From the NCBI GenBank assembly GCA_048500255.1, contig JASNYH010000005.1, positions 223,059-287,058 on the forward strand: a stretch of 64,000 nt of DNA, in the 5' to 3' direction. Within the stretch, counting starts at the first letter, position 1; every line of letters starts with the position of its first letter. Origin of the DNA: JAMHWF01 sp048500255 (GTDB lineage: Bacteria; Pseudomonadota; Gammaproteobacteria; Burkholderiales; Burkholderiaceae_C). The position numbers and the translations under genes were made by a program. The notes under the pieces are model-generated. The model saw nothing but the letters and a program-made list of their open reading frames with translations. It had not been told where the DNA came from and made no database searches. Positions 1 to 8,887 of the stretch are shown here, piece by piece.

Positions 1-2
1 CC

Positions 3-329
3 AGCGGCTACAAGGTATGGCCGGCCGAAGTCGAGCTGCTGCTGTACAAGCACCCGGCGGTGCAGGAGGCCTGCGTCGTCGCGACGCGCGACGCCTATCG
101 CGGCGAGTCGGTCAAGGCCGTCGTCGTGCCGCGCGCCGAGGCGCGCGGCCGCACGACGGCCGACGAGATCATCGCGTGGGCGCGCGAGCACATGGCGGCG
201 TACAAGGTGCCGCGCGTCGTCGAGTTCGTCGACGCATTGCCCAAGTCGGGCGCAGGCAAGGTGCTGTGGCGCGTGCTGCAGGAGCGCGAGGCAGCGGCCG
301 CCGCCTCGCAGCCGGCGTCAGAAGCCTGA
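3..329 (+). CDS. AMP-dependent acyl-CoA synthetase, C-terminal fragment
   Basis: This is the last 108 residues of an ANL-superfamily acyl-CoA ligase; the start lies before the window. The visible part is the small C-terminal lid domain: the SGYKVWPAEVE segment that follows the hinge, then HPAVQEACVV, and near the end PKSGAGKVLWR, whose lysine before the final helix is the adenylation lysine of the family. Such enzymes activate a carboxylic acid to acyl-AMP and then to the CoA thioester in the cytoplasm. Substrate specificity sits in the missing N-terminal domain. The 3' end overlaps the convergent DUF924 gene by 12 bases. Confidence 0.85.
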   Translation, partial: SGYKVWPAEVELLLYKHPAVQEACVVATRDAYRGESVKAVVVPRAEARGRTTADEIIAWAREHMAAYKVPRVVEFVDALPKSGAGKVLWRVLQEREAAAAASQPASEA

Positions 330-902
330 GCCGGGCTGGGCGAGGAACGCCAGCTCGTCGGGCGTCGATACGCGGCCGAGTGCCGCGTTGCGGTGCGGAA
401 AGCGCCCGAAGCGCGCGACGACGTCGCGGTGGCGATGCGCATAGTCGAGCATCGTCGCGAAGCCCGGCGCGTCGGCCGCCAGCCGCGTGTACAGGCGCAC
501 CGACTCGTCCTGCAGCGCCAGAGCCTCGGCGTGCTCGTAGGGCAGGTAGACGAAGGCGCGCTGCTCGGGCGGCAGCGCGAGGTCGTGGCCGGCGGCGACC
601 ATCTCCCGGGCGACGGCGAGCGCGCCCGCGTCGCCGGCGAAGGCGCGCGCCGTGCCGCGGAACGCGTTGCGCGTGAACTGGTCGAGCACGACGACGAGCG
701 CCAGTGCGCCGCGCGGCGTCGCGGCCCAGCCCGCGAGCGCGCCGGCCAGCGCCTGCTCGATCGTCGCGCCGAAGCGCGCGACGATGCTGCGATCGAACGC
801 ATCGTCCTTGCGGAACCACTCGGCGCGCTGCGTGCCGGCCTCGGGCGATCCGGGCGCGCCGAACCAGAAATCGAGCACGGCGTCGTGCGTCGCGGCGTCC
901 AT
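318..902 (-). CDS. DUF924 family protein
   Basis: The 194-residue protein matches the DUF924 family, small soluble all-helical proteins resembling tetratricopeptide folds with no established biochemical role. Recognisable family segments are VLDFWFG near the N-terminus, RxxWFRKDDAFD, the LDQFTRNAFRGTARAF block and YLPYEHAE in the middle, and RFGRFPHRNAALGR near the C-terminus. The ATG at 902 is chosen because it sits directly before the conserved DAVLDFWF segment; upstream in-frame sequence belongs to the yaeQ region. It follows yaeQ on the same strand with a gap of about ten bases, so the two are probably cotranscribed. Function is not known. Confidence 0.88.
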   Translation of the reverse strand: MDAATHDAVLDFWFGAPGSPEAGTQRAEWFRKDDAFDRSIVARFGATIEQALAGALAGWAATPRGALALVVVLDQFTRNAFRGTARAFAGDAGALAVAREMVAAGHDLALPPEQRAFVYLPYEHAEALALQDESVRLYTRLAADAPGFATMLDYAHRHRDVVARFGRFPHRNAALGRVSTPDELAFLAQPGSGF

Positions 903-912
903 CGCCTTCGCC

Positions 913-1467
913 TCAGACCGGATGCAGCCGGCGCGGCACGATCTCGACGGAGCGCGCGCCGTCGCCGACCCACACGTGGCCGTCCTGCACCGTGACCTGC
1001 AGCTGCATCGTGCGCGCCGCGAGCGCAGCCAGTGCCTGGCTCTGCGTCGCGTCGACCTGCCACACGGCGAGGCCGCGCGCTCGCGCGAGCTTGCCGGCGA
1101 TCGCCGACCACCAGATCGGCGTGCTGGCCGCATAGGCGTAGACGCGCACCTCGTCGGCGCGGCCGGCGGCCTTGAGCAGGCGGCGCTCGTCGGGCTGGCC
1201 GACCTCGATCCACTGCACGATGGCGCCGGTCAGATCGCGCCGCCACAGGTCGGGCTCGTCGGTGTCGGACAGGCCGCGCGCGAACTCGAGCGCGCCGTCG
1301 CGCTCGTCGGACTGCACGGCCAGCGCATAGGCGAGCAGCCGCATCATCATGCGCTCGTCGGTCTCGGACGGATGGCGCGCGATCGTCGCGCTGCGGTCGA
1401 CATAGACCGCGCGGTCCATGTCGGCGATCTGCAGGCTGGCCTTGTAGACGGTGGATTTGAGTGCCAT
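913..1467 (-). CDS. yaeQ: YaeQ family protein
   Basis: A 184-residue YaeQ homologue. It begins MALKSTVYKASLQIADMDR and keeps the family blocks SDTDEPDLWRRDLTG and VEVGQPDERRLLKAAGRA in the middle. YaeQ adopts a PD-(D/E)xK nuclease-like fold. An early link to RfaH suppression in E. coli was later questioned, so the cellular role is unsettled. The ATG at 1467 gives the usual length. There is no convincing Shine-Dalgarno site, but GACAAT lies 7 bases upstream. The gene lies 11 bases after the histidine kinase stop on the same strand and just before the DUF924 gene. Confidence 0.88.
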   Translation of the reverse strand: MALKSTVYKASLQIADMDRAVYVDRSATIARHPSETDERMMMRLLAYALAVQSDERDGALEFARGLSDTDEPDLWRRDLTGAIVQWIEVGQPDERRLLKAAGRADEVRVYAYAASTPIWWSAIAGKLARARGLAVWQVDATQSQALAALAARTMQLQVTVQDGHVWVGDGARSVEIVPRRLHPV

Positions 1468-1474
1468 GCCCCGC

Positions 1475-1480
1475 ATTGTC
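1475..1480 (-). promoter_or_regulatory. Possible -10 box close to the yaeQ start
   Basis: GACAAT on the minus strand ends 7 bases before the yaeQ ATG. That spacing would place the transcript start at or next to the start codon, i.e. a leaderless mRNA. No good -35 is visible. It is listed because the same arrangement recurs at many other genes in this window. Confidence 0.3.
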
Positions 1481-3464
1481 AGGCCGGCGTATCCGCGCGG
1501 CCGAACAGCGCGTCGAGCGAGGCGAGGAAGGCCGCGAGGTCGATCGGCTTGGTCCAGTAGTCGGCGAAGCCGGCCGCCAGCGCGCGCTCGATGTCCTCGG
1601 GCAGCACGTTGGCTGACAGCGCGATGCACGGCAGCGCCGCCGTCGCCGGGTCGGCGCGCAGGCGGCGCAGCACTTCGTGGCCGTCCATGTCGGGCAGCTG
1701 CATGTCGACGAGCACGAGCGCGGGCTGCAGCGCGCGCGCGCGCTCGATGCCGCCGCGGCCGTCGGGCTCGCACACCAGCTCGAGCCCCGGACGCTGCGCC
1801 ACCAGCTCCTGCACCAGCAGCGTGTTGACGGGGTTGTCCTCGATGTAGAGCAGGCGCGCGCCGCGCAGCGGCGGGCGTGTCGCGTCGGGCGCCGCCAGCG
1901 GCATCGTCTCCGACAGCGCCATCGGGTCGGTGCGCGCGTCGGGCGTGCGCAGCCGCACCTCGACCGTCGTGCCGGTGCCGGGGCGGCTCGCCACGTGCAC
2001 CGTGCCGCCCATGCGCTCGACGATCACCTTGACGATCATCAGGCCGATGCCCGTGCCCTCGATGCCCTCGCGCTCGGCGCCGAGGCGGTTGAAGGGCTCG
2101 AACAGGTGCGCGAGCTGCTCGCGCGTCATGCCGCGGCCGGAGTCGGCGACGCGCACGACGACGCGCGTGCCGCGCGTCTCGCAGTGCAGCGACACGCGGC
2201 CGGCGGGCCGGTTGAACTTGATCGCATTGCTCAGCAGGTTGATCAGCACCTGGCGCAGCCGCGTGCGGTCCACCTGCGCGACGCCGTCGAGCGCGCCCGT
2301 CTCGAGCGCGATGCCGCGCGCGGCGGCGAGCCGCTCGACCATCGCCAGCGCCTCGCGCGCGACGTCGGCCACCGGCGTCGCCGTCAGCGTCAGGCGCAGC
2401 TGCCCCGACTCGAGGCTCGACAGGTCGAGCACCTCGTCGATCAGCGCGAGCAGGTGCTCGCCGCCGGTGCGGATGTGCTGCAGCTTCTCGGCGCGCGCCG
2501 GCGACGTGCCGTCCTCGTCGGCCTGCAGAAGCTGCGTGAAGCCGAGCACGGCGTTCAGCGGCGTGCGCAGCTCGTGGCTCATGCGCGCGAGGAACTCCGA
2601 CTTGGCCAGGCTGTCGCGCAGCGCCGCCTCCTTCTCGGCGCGCTCGGCCTGCGCCTGCTTCTCGGCCGTGATGTCCCAGTTGACGCCGATCAGGCGCTGC
2701 AGGCCGCCGCTGTCGTCGTGCACGCCGAGCGCGCGCGACGCGATCCAGCGCTGGGTGCCGTCGGGCCGCAGGATGCGGTACTCGTAGGCCACCGGTTCGC
2801 TGCTCGCCAGGGCGCGCTCGTGGCAGGCGTCGACGAGCGCACGGTCGTCCGGGTGGATCGACACCAGCCGGTCGAGGTGCCGGCCGTCCGTCGCGGCGGG
2901 ATCGACGCCGCGCAGCCGGTACATCTGCTCGTCCCAGCGCGCCGTGCCGCGCACCAGGTCGCGCTCCCAGGTACCGATGCCGGCGCCGCGCGCCGTCAGC
3001 GCGGCTCGCTCGTAGGCGTCGCGCAGCGCGTCCTGCGCGGCGTGGCGATCCGTCACGTCCCACAGCACGCCGTGCAGCATGCGGCCGTCGACGGCGTCCT
3101 CGAGGTGCGTGCTGCCGACGAGCCAGCGCACCGCGCCGTCGGGGCGCACGATGCGGAACTCGGTGTCGGCGCGCGGGAGATTCGCGTCGGCCCAGCGCCG
3201 AGGCTCGGCGAGCAGCCGCGCGCGGTCGGCGGGATGGACGACGCGGTTCACCCAATCGGCGTGGTCGGGCACCTCGTCGCACGGCGCGAGGCCGAACAGG
3301 GCCCACATCTGGGCATTCCAGCGGTATTCGGCGGTGTCGATCTTCCAGCTCCACACGCCGATGCCGGCCCCCTGCAGAGCGAGGTGCAACTGCCCGCTCG
3401 AGCGGTCGAACGCATTCGCGCCGGCCGGCGGATCGCTTGGCAGGAAGGGCTCGGCCGTCGTCAT
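1479..3464 (-). CDS. PAS-PAS hybrid sensor histidine kinase with receiver domain
   Basis: A 661-residue cytoplasmic hybrid kinase. Two PAS domains cover roughly residues 25-140 and 150-265; both are of the PAS_3 type ending RPDGxxRWL/I followed by GVLWDVTD or GVNWDIT. Then comes a HisKA helix with MSHELRTP, phospho-acceptor His297. The HATPase domain shows the N box (NLLSNAIKF), the G1 box DSGRGM and the G2 box GTGIGL. A C-terminal receiver follows, with IEDN acidic residues, acceptor Asp587 in LVDMQLPDMDG and the TKP lysine. No membrane segment or signal peptide is visible, so the stimulus is probably intracellular. No response regulator with an output domain is adjacent, so it is an orphan here. 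The ATG at 3464 is the last start before the first PAS domain. Confidence 0.9.
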   Translation of the reverse strand: MTTAEPFLPSDPPAGANAFDRSSGQLHLALQGAGIGVWSWKIDTAEYRWNAQMWALFGLAPCDEVPDHADWVNRVVHPADRARLLAEPRRWADANLPRADTEFRIVRPDGAVRWLVGSTHLEDAVDGRMLHGVLWDVTDRHAAQDALRDAYERAALTARGAGIGTWERDLVRGTARWDEQMYRLRGVDPAATDGRHLDRLVSIHPDDRALVDACHERALASSEPVAYEYRILRPDGTQRWIASRALGVHDDSGGLQRLIGVNWDITAEKQAQAERAEKEAALRDSLAKSEFLARMSHELRTPLNAVLGFTQLLQADEDGTSPARAEKLQHIRTGGEHLLALIDEVLDLSSLESGQLRLTLTATPVADVAREALAMVERLAAARGIALETGALDGVAQVDRTRLRQVLINLLSNAIKFNRPAGRVSLHCETRGTRVVVRVADSGRGMTREQLAHLFEPFNRLGAEREGIEGTGIGLMIVKVIVERMGGTVHVASRPGTGTTVEVRLRTPDARTDPMALSETMPLAAPDATRPPLRGARLLYIEDNPVNTLLVQELVAQRPGLELVCEPDGRGGIERARALQPALVLVDMQLPDMDGHEVLRRLRADPATAALPCIALSANVLPEDIERALAAGFADYWTKPIDLAAFLASLDALFGRADTPA

Positions 3465-3632
3465 CGCGCGCGCCGCCGATGCCGCAAAGGGGTGCTGCAC
3501 ATGGTCATTCAGGATACGCCGCGCGACGCGGAAGGCGGCGCACGAGGTTCGTGCTGTGCCGGCTGTTTCGGCGCGCCGCGGCAGCGGCTGCATGCACACC
3601 GCGCCCGATCGTCGCGCCCGCGTGGACGATTG

Positions 3633-3638
3633 CACAAT
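3633..3638 (+). promoter_or_regulatory. Possible -10 box close to the S4-domain gene start
   Basis: CACAAT ends 6 bases before the ATG at 3645, and no Shine-Dalgarno sequence intervenes. The layout fits a leaderless transcript. No clear -35 was seen. Confidence 0.3.
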
Positions 3639-3644
3639 CGCGCC

Positions 3645-3902
3645 ATGACGCGCCCGATGCCCACGATCGACTTCGCGCTGCGCGGCGAGTTCATCACGCT
3701 CGACCGCCTGCTCAAGGCGACGGGCCTGGCCGACAGCGGCGGCGCCGCCAAGACGCTGGTCGCCGCGGGCGGCGTGCAAGTCGACGGCTGCGCCGAGACG
3801 CGCAAGACGCGCAAGCTGCGCGCCGGTCACGTCGTCTTCGTGCCGGGCGCTGGCGTGAGCGTGCGGGTGTGTGCGGCTGGCGACGCGGCGGATCCCGGCT
3901 GA
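3645..3902 (+). CDS. S4-domain RNA-binding protein, YbcJ type
   Basis: An 85-residue protein made almost entirely of one S4 RNA-binding domain. Visible are the FITLDRLLKATGLADSGG helix-turn-helix and the following AAGGVQVDGCAETRKTRKLRAGHVV strand region, which match YbcJ-like single-domain proteins of about 70-85 residues. S4 domains bind structured RNA such as rRNA; the precise target of this small family is not established. The gene stands alone on the plus strand between two minus-strand genes, diverging from the histidine kinase and converging on the Ser/Thr kinase. The start at 3645 is the first of two closely spaced ATGs; MPTIDF four codons later is possible. Confidence 0.85.
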   Translation: MTRPMPTIDFALRGEFITLDRLLKATGLADSGGAAKTLVAAGGVQVDGCAETRKTRKLRAGHVVFVPGAGVSVRVCAAGDAADPG

Positions 3903-3921
3903 GCCGCGTGGCTTCAGCGCG

Positions 3922-5718
3922 TCACTCGACCTCGTCGCGCAGGCGCAGGTCGATGCACTGCGGATGCGCGTAGAAGCGGGCTGTCTGGCACTGCTGCTGC
4001 ATGCAGTAGTAGAGCGCGAACTGCTGGCGCGGCGCGCACGCGGCGCGCGGGCTGTCGGGCTCGGCCGCGGCCGGAGTGGCCGTGCCGCTGCGTTCGGTGC
4101 CGTTTCGCGGCGCGGCGTCGCCGTCGCCGTCGCTGCGCTGCGCACGCTCGACGCGCGACGTCGGCGCAGCGGCGGTATCGTCCATCGCGCCCTGCGCGCG
4201 CTCCGCCGCCGCAATGCCGGCGGGCTGCGCCGCGTCCTGCGGCGAGCGGCTGCCGGGGGTCGCCACGGGCGCTGCCGACGGCGTGCGCAGCGTGGCGCGC
4301 GGGGCGGTCGCCGGCCCGCTGCGCGGCGCGACCGGCAACGCGTCGCCCGCGACCGGCGGCAGCGCTGGCGGCGCTTGCAGCGGCGCATCGACCGTTCCGG
4401 GCGACGGGCGCCGCCGAAGCACCTCGTCGAAAGCGCGATCCGATTCCGAGATCTGGTACCACCGCCATGCCCCGGTCGCCGCGAGCGCGCAGACGACGAA
4501 GGTCGCGCCCCACACGGCCGCGTGCAGCAGCCCCTTGTGCTGACGCGTCGGCGCCCGGTCGGCGCCCGCCGCCGAGGTCGGTGCGGCGTCGAAGTGCGGC
4601 TCGGCGCGCTGCGCCGCGCGCACGACGGCCTCGATGCCGGCCTGCACGTCGAGCGGCACGTCGTCGTCGACGGCGCGCATCACGGCGGGCGGCGATGCCG
4701 GCGGGTGCGGCGGCGTCGCCGCCTCGGCAGGCCGTGGCGGCACCGCCGCGCCGTGCTCGAGCGCGTCGCGGAAGCGCGCCACGCTCTGCGGCCGATCGGC
4801 CGGACGCACGCCGAGCGCCCAGTCGATCGCCCCGAGCAGCGTCGCGCTGTAGTCGATGCCGGGGTGGTGCGCGCGCAGCGCGCCCACCTCTTCGGCCAAT
4901 GGCGGCAACTCGTCGTGCAGAGCGCGCACCGTCGACGGCACGGGCGGCTGGCCGGTGATGCAGTAGCGCGCCAGCGCTCCGAGCGCATAGAGGTCGGTCC
5001 ACGGCCCCTGCTGCAGGTGGCGCGACTCGGCGTACTGCTCGATCGGCGCGAAGTGCGGCTTGAGGATCGCCGTCAACTGCTGCGTGCGCTCGCCGACGAC
5101 GCGGCGCGCCGCGCCGAAGTCGAGCAGCAGCGGCCGACCGTCGGGCAGCAGCAGCACGTTGTCGGGCGCGATGTCGCGGTGGAAGCACGACGCCGCATGC
5201 AGCACCTCCAGCGCACCGAGCAGCGACTGCAACAGCGCGCGCAGCCAGGCCTCGTCGGGCGGCTGCGCCATCGCGGCGCGCGCCACGGCCAGCGTGCGCC
5301 CTTCGACGTAGGGCATGACCATGTAGGCCGTGCCGTTGGCCTTCCAGAAGTGCAACACGCGCACCAGCGAGGGGTGGTCGAAGCGCGCGAGCAGCCGCGC
5401 CTCGTTGACGAACGACGACAGGCCCTGCGCGAAGGTCTCGGACTGCGACGCCGTGCGCAGCACGACGTCGATTCGGCTGCCGCGCACCGCGATCGCCGCC
5501 GGCAGGTACTCCTTGATCGCGACGCGGCGCTGCAGCGTCAGGTCCTGCGCGAGATAGACGATGCTGAACCCGCCCTCGCCGAGAACCTTGACGATCTCGT
5601 AGTCGTTGAGCCGCGTGCCGGGCGCCAGTGCGTTGTGGCTGGTCGGCGTGTAGCGCTGGGTGGGCTCGAAACCGGGAAGGGGCTGTGCGGAGGCTGGCAT
5701 CGGCGAGGGGCGCGGCAT
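3922..5718 (-). CDS. Membrane serine/threonine protein kinase
   Basis: A 598-residue Hanks-type kinase. The catalytic domain spans roughly residues 40-310: glycine loop LGEGGFSIVYLA, ATP lysine in VAIKEYLP, catalytic loop HRDIAPDN and metal-binding LDFGAARR. HRDIAPDN replaces the usual HRDLKPEN, a variant seen in bacterial kinases whose AxxAIKEYLP segment marks the same subgroup. A single membrane helix follows near residue 425 (AAVWGATFVVCALAATGAW). The C-terminal part is a Pro/Ala-rich linker and a short domain with paired cysteines (ALYYCMQQQCQTARF). It probably signals at the inner membrane; substrate unknown. The start at 5718 (MPRPSP) or 5700 (MPASAQ) cannot be resolved because neither has a strong ribosome site. 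Confidence 0.88.
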   Translation of the reverse strand: MPRPSPMPASAQPLPGFEPTQRYTPTSHNALAPGTRLNDYEIVKVLGEGGFSIVYLAQDLTLQRRVAIKEYLPAAIAVRGSRIDVVLRTASQSETFAQGLSSFVNEARLLARFDHPSLVRVLHFWKANGTAYMVMPYVEGRTLAVARAAMAQPPDEAWLRALLQSLLGALEVLHAASCFHRDIAPDNVLLLPDGRPLLLDFGAARRVVGERTQQLTAILKPHFAPIEQYAESRHLQQGPWTDLYALGALARYCITGQPPVPSTVRALHDELPPLAEEVGALRAHHPGIDYSATLLGAIDWALGVRPADRPQSVARFRDALEHGAAVPPRPAEAATPPHPPASPPAVMRAVDDDVPLDVQAGIEAVVRAAQRAEPHFDAAPTSAAGADRAPTRQHKGLLHAAVWGATFVVCALAATGAWRWYQISESDRAFDEVLRRRPSPGTVDAPLQAPPALPPVAGDALPVAPRSGPATAPRATLRTPSAAPVATPGSRSPQDAAQPAGIAAAERAQGAMDDTAAAPTSRVERAQRSDGDGDAAPRNGTERSGTATPAAAEPDSPRAACAPRQQFALYYCMQQQCQTARFYAHPQCIDLRLRDEVE

Positions 5719-5855
5719 TTCGGCGGCGCCCCGGGATTGCACCACGATTGTGGCGCCGCTGGGGGCGCCGCCGGCCGGACTCCGCACCGGCCGCAATGCA
5801 TTTCCGGCGTGCGCCCGGCGTCGGCGCCGGTGCGCGCGCGGGCGTGCGACGGCGA

Positions 5856-6080
5856 CTATCTCTTGTCGTCGGCCGAGCGGTTGCCGATCACGCCGCCGAC
5901 GGCGGCGCCGCCCACCGTGCCCGCCGTGCTGCCGCCGGTCAGCACCGAGCCGGCGACGCCGCCGACGCCGGCGCCGATGGCGGTGTTGCGGTCGCGTTCA
6001 CTGAGGCTGCCGCAGCCTGTCGCGGCGAGGGCCGCGACGAGCGTCGCGGCGGCGAGCAGGGAATGTCTGGGTGTGCGCAT
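5856..6080 (-). CDS. Small glycine-zipper lipoprotein
   Basis: A 74-residue lipoprotein. A signal peptide (residues 1-22) ends in the lipobox LAATGC, so Cys23 should be lipidated. The mature part holds a glycine zipper (GAGVGGVAGSVLTGGSTAGTVGGAAVGGVIG), the pattern of OsmB/SlyB-like 2TM glycine-zipper proteins. These sit in the outer membrane and are often induced by envelope or osmotic stress; that role is inferred from the family. GGAGATCC lies just upstream of the ATG as a plausible ribosome site. It is a single gene between the kinase and the Tim44-domain gene. Confidence 0.85.
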   Translation of the reverse strand: MRTPRHSLLAAATLVAALAATGCGSLSERDRNTAIGAGVGGVAGSVLTGGSTAGTVGGAAVGGVIGNRSADDKR

Positions 6081-6193
6081 GGCGGATCTCCATGTTCGAT
6101 GAAGATCCCAAGGTACGGGCGGTGCCGCGGCCCCGCCATCGGTGCATGGCGCGACCGCGTGTCAGGCGCTGCCGACAGCAGTGTCGGCGGGCG

Positions 6194-7156
6194 TCAGCCG
6201 TTCTGTGCGATGCCGGCAATGGCCCATTCGCGCGAGCCGTCGAGCGGCCGCACGAAATGCCAGATCTCGTCGAACGGCGCAGCGGCGCCGTCCTGCTCCT
6301 CGCGGATCAGGCCGTGGAAGCGCACGCTGACGACCTGCTGGCCATCCTCCTCGGCGGCACTGTCCTGCACCTCGGCGTCGAGCTGGACGACGTCGGTGCG
6401 CTGGGAGCGGCCGGCGCGCTGCTGCAGCTCGAGCTGCACCTCGGCGAACATCTGCGGCGTCGTGAAGCGGCGCAGGTCCTGCACGTCGCCCGCGTCGTTG
6501 GCCGCCTGCATGCGGATGAAGATCAGCTTGGCGATGCGCTCGAAGCCTGCGCGGTCGAAGTCGCCCGGCAGGCCGTCCGCCGGCGCCGCGGTCGCGGCCG
6601 GCGCTGCCGGCGTGCCGCCCGACGCGGCGCCGGCGCCGACCGGCGGCTCGAAGCGCAGCGGCCCGCCGCTGCCCGGTGCACCGGCGAACCGCACGCCTTG
6701 CGACGCATTGCCCGCGCCGGCGGGCGCGAAGCGGCGCAGCAGCCAGCGCACGACGACGAAGCCGACGATCACGAGCAGCAGCAGCGTCAGGAACTCGGCG
6801 AACGCCGCGCCCAGCCCGAGGTGGCTGAGCAGCGCCGCGATGCCGAGCCCGGCGGCCAGACCGGCGATCGGGCCGAGCCACGAGCGCTTGGGCGCCGCCG
6901 CGGCTGCCGCAGCACCTGCGCCGGCTGTCGGCGCGGCGGCAGCCGCCGGCGCGGCCTGCTGGGGCGGCACGGCCTGCTGCGCCGGTGCCTGCTGCTGCGG
7001 CGCGGCCTGCTGAGGGGCTCGCTGTTGCGGCGGCGGCGCCTGGCGCTTCAGCCCGGCCGAGCCGCCGCCACCCAGGCGGCGGGCGTCGGCGACGTCGGGC
7101 GCCAGTGCGCCCGCGCCGGCCAGCGCGATGACGAGTCCCCATACGATCTTCTTCAT
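6194..7156 (-). CDS. Tim44-domain membrane protein
   Basis: A 320-residue protein with an N-terminal signal or anchor (MKKIVWGLVIALAGAGALA), a Gln/Pro/Ala-rich low-complexity stretch (residues 40-110), a hydrophobic pair around residues 115-150 that looks like membrane segments, and a C-terminal Tim44-like domain from about residue 190 (FERIAKLIFIRMQAANDAGDVQDLRRFTTPQMFAEVQLEL). In bacteria such Tim44/Tim14-like proteins are widespread in Burkholderiales but their job is not defined; unlike mitochondrial Tim44 no import motor is involved. GGAGAA eight bases before the ATG supports this start. It appears monocistronic. Confidence 0.87.
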   Translation of the reverse strand: MKKIVWGLVIALAGAGALAPDVADARRLGGGGSAGLKRQAPPPQQRAPQQAAPQQQAPAQQAVPPQQAAPAAAAAPTAGAGAAAAAAAPKRSWLGPIAGLAAGLGIAALLSHLGLGAAFAEFLTLLLLVIVGFVVVRWLLRRFAPAGAGNASQGVRFAGAPGSGGPLRFEPPVGAGAASGGTPAAPAATAAPADGLPGDFDRAGFERIAKLIFIRMQAANDAGDVQDLRRFTTPQMFAEVQLELQQRAGRSQRTDVVQLDAEVQDSAAEEDGQQVVSVRFHGLIREEQDGAAAPFDEIWHFVRPLDGSREWAIAGIAQNG

Positions 7157-7249
7157 GCCTGCATTTCTCCGATCCGAGCCGCACTCGCGGGCCCGTAGCG
7201 TGCAGTGTGCACCAAGCGCAATTCCACGCGCCGCCGCGGGGCGACGCGT

Positions 7250-7726
7250 TCAGAACAGCTCGATCAGCCCCGACTGCAGCGCGCTCTGCGGATTGGAGCC
7301 GGCGCGGCGCACGCGCTGCAGCGCGTCGGCGGTCGGCACGCCCAGCGCCTTGAGCAGGCAGGCCGCGACGGTGCCGGTGCGGCCGATGCCGGCGGCACAG
7401 TGCAGCAGCAGCGCATCGCCGCCGCGCACGGCCTGCGCGAGCTGCGCGACGCTGGCGCGGAATGCATCGGCCTCGAACGCCACGCCGAAGTCGCGCATGG
7501 GCAGATGGGTCCAGCCGAACGGGAAGGCGTCGCCCTCGAGCGCGCGGTGGTAGTCGGGCGACACGCCTTGCACCTCGTACAGCGGCGCGAGGCACACCAC
7601 CTGCGTCACGCCGGCGTCGCGCGCCTCGGCGACGAAACGCTCCCAGGGCTCGAAGCGCCCCGGCATCGCCGACAGCCAGACGCGGCCGGCGACGTCGGCG
7701 GGCAGGGCGAGCGGACGCAGCAGCAC
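7250..7726 (-). CDS. Dual-specificity / tyrosine phosphatase-like protein
   Basis: A 158-residue cysteine phosphatase. The signature HCAAGIGRTG supplies catalytic Cys110 and Arg116, and the upstream MRDFG loop supplies a candidate general acid, Asp79. The fold is the small cytoplasmic DSP type. The substrate cannot be read from sequence; phosphotyrosine, phosphoserine/threonine and phosphoinositide-like compounds are all possible for this family. The GTG start at 7726 lies 7 bases after the stop of the class III alcohol dehydrogenase, so the two are almost certainly cotranscribed, with the phosphatase in the place where an S-formylglutathione hydrolase often sits. Confidence 0.85.
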   Translation of the reverse strand: MLLRPLALPADVAGRVWLSAMPGRFEPWERFVAEARDAGVTQVVCLAPLYEVQGVSPDYHRALEGDAFPFGWTHLPMRDFGVAFEADAFRASVAQLAQAVRGGDALLLHCAAGIGRTGTVAACLLKALGVPTADALQRVRRAGSNPQSALQSGLIELF

Positions 7727-7733
7727 GGCCGTG

Positions 7734-8840
<1,107 letters not shown>

Positions 8841-8887
8841 GCGCGTGCTCCCGTCGTGGTTGCGACGACGGCGGCGCATCGAATCGT

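Noticed and set aside
913..3354. Very long open frames antisense to or upstream of real genes, e.g. over the histidine kinase, 32085-35165 over the ATPase, and 24507-26807 over coxL
   Set aside because: Their translations are Arg/Ala/Gly/His-rich without domains and mirror the third-position GC bias of the true gene on the other strand.
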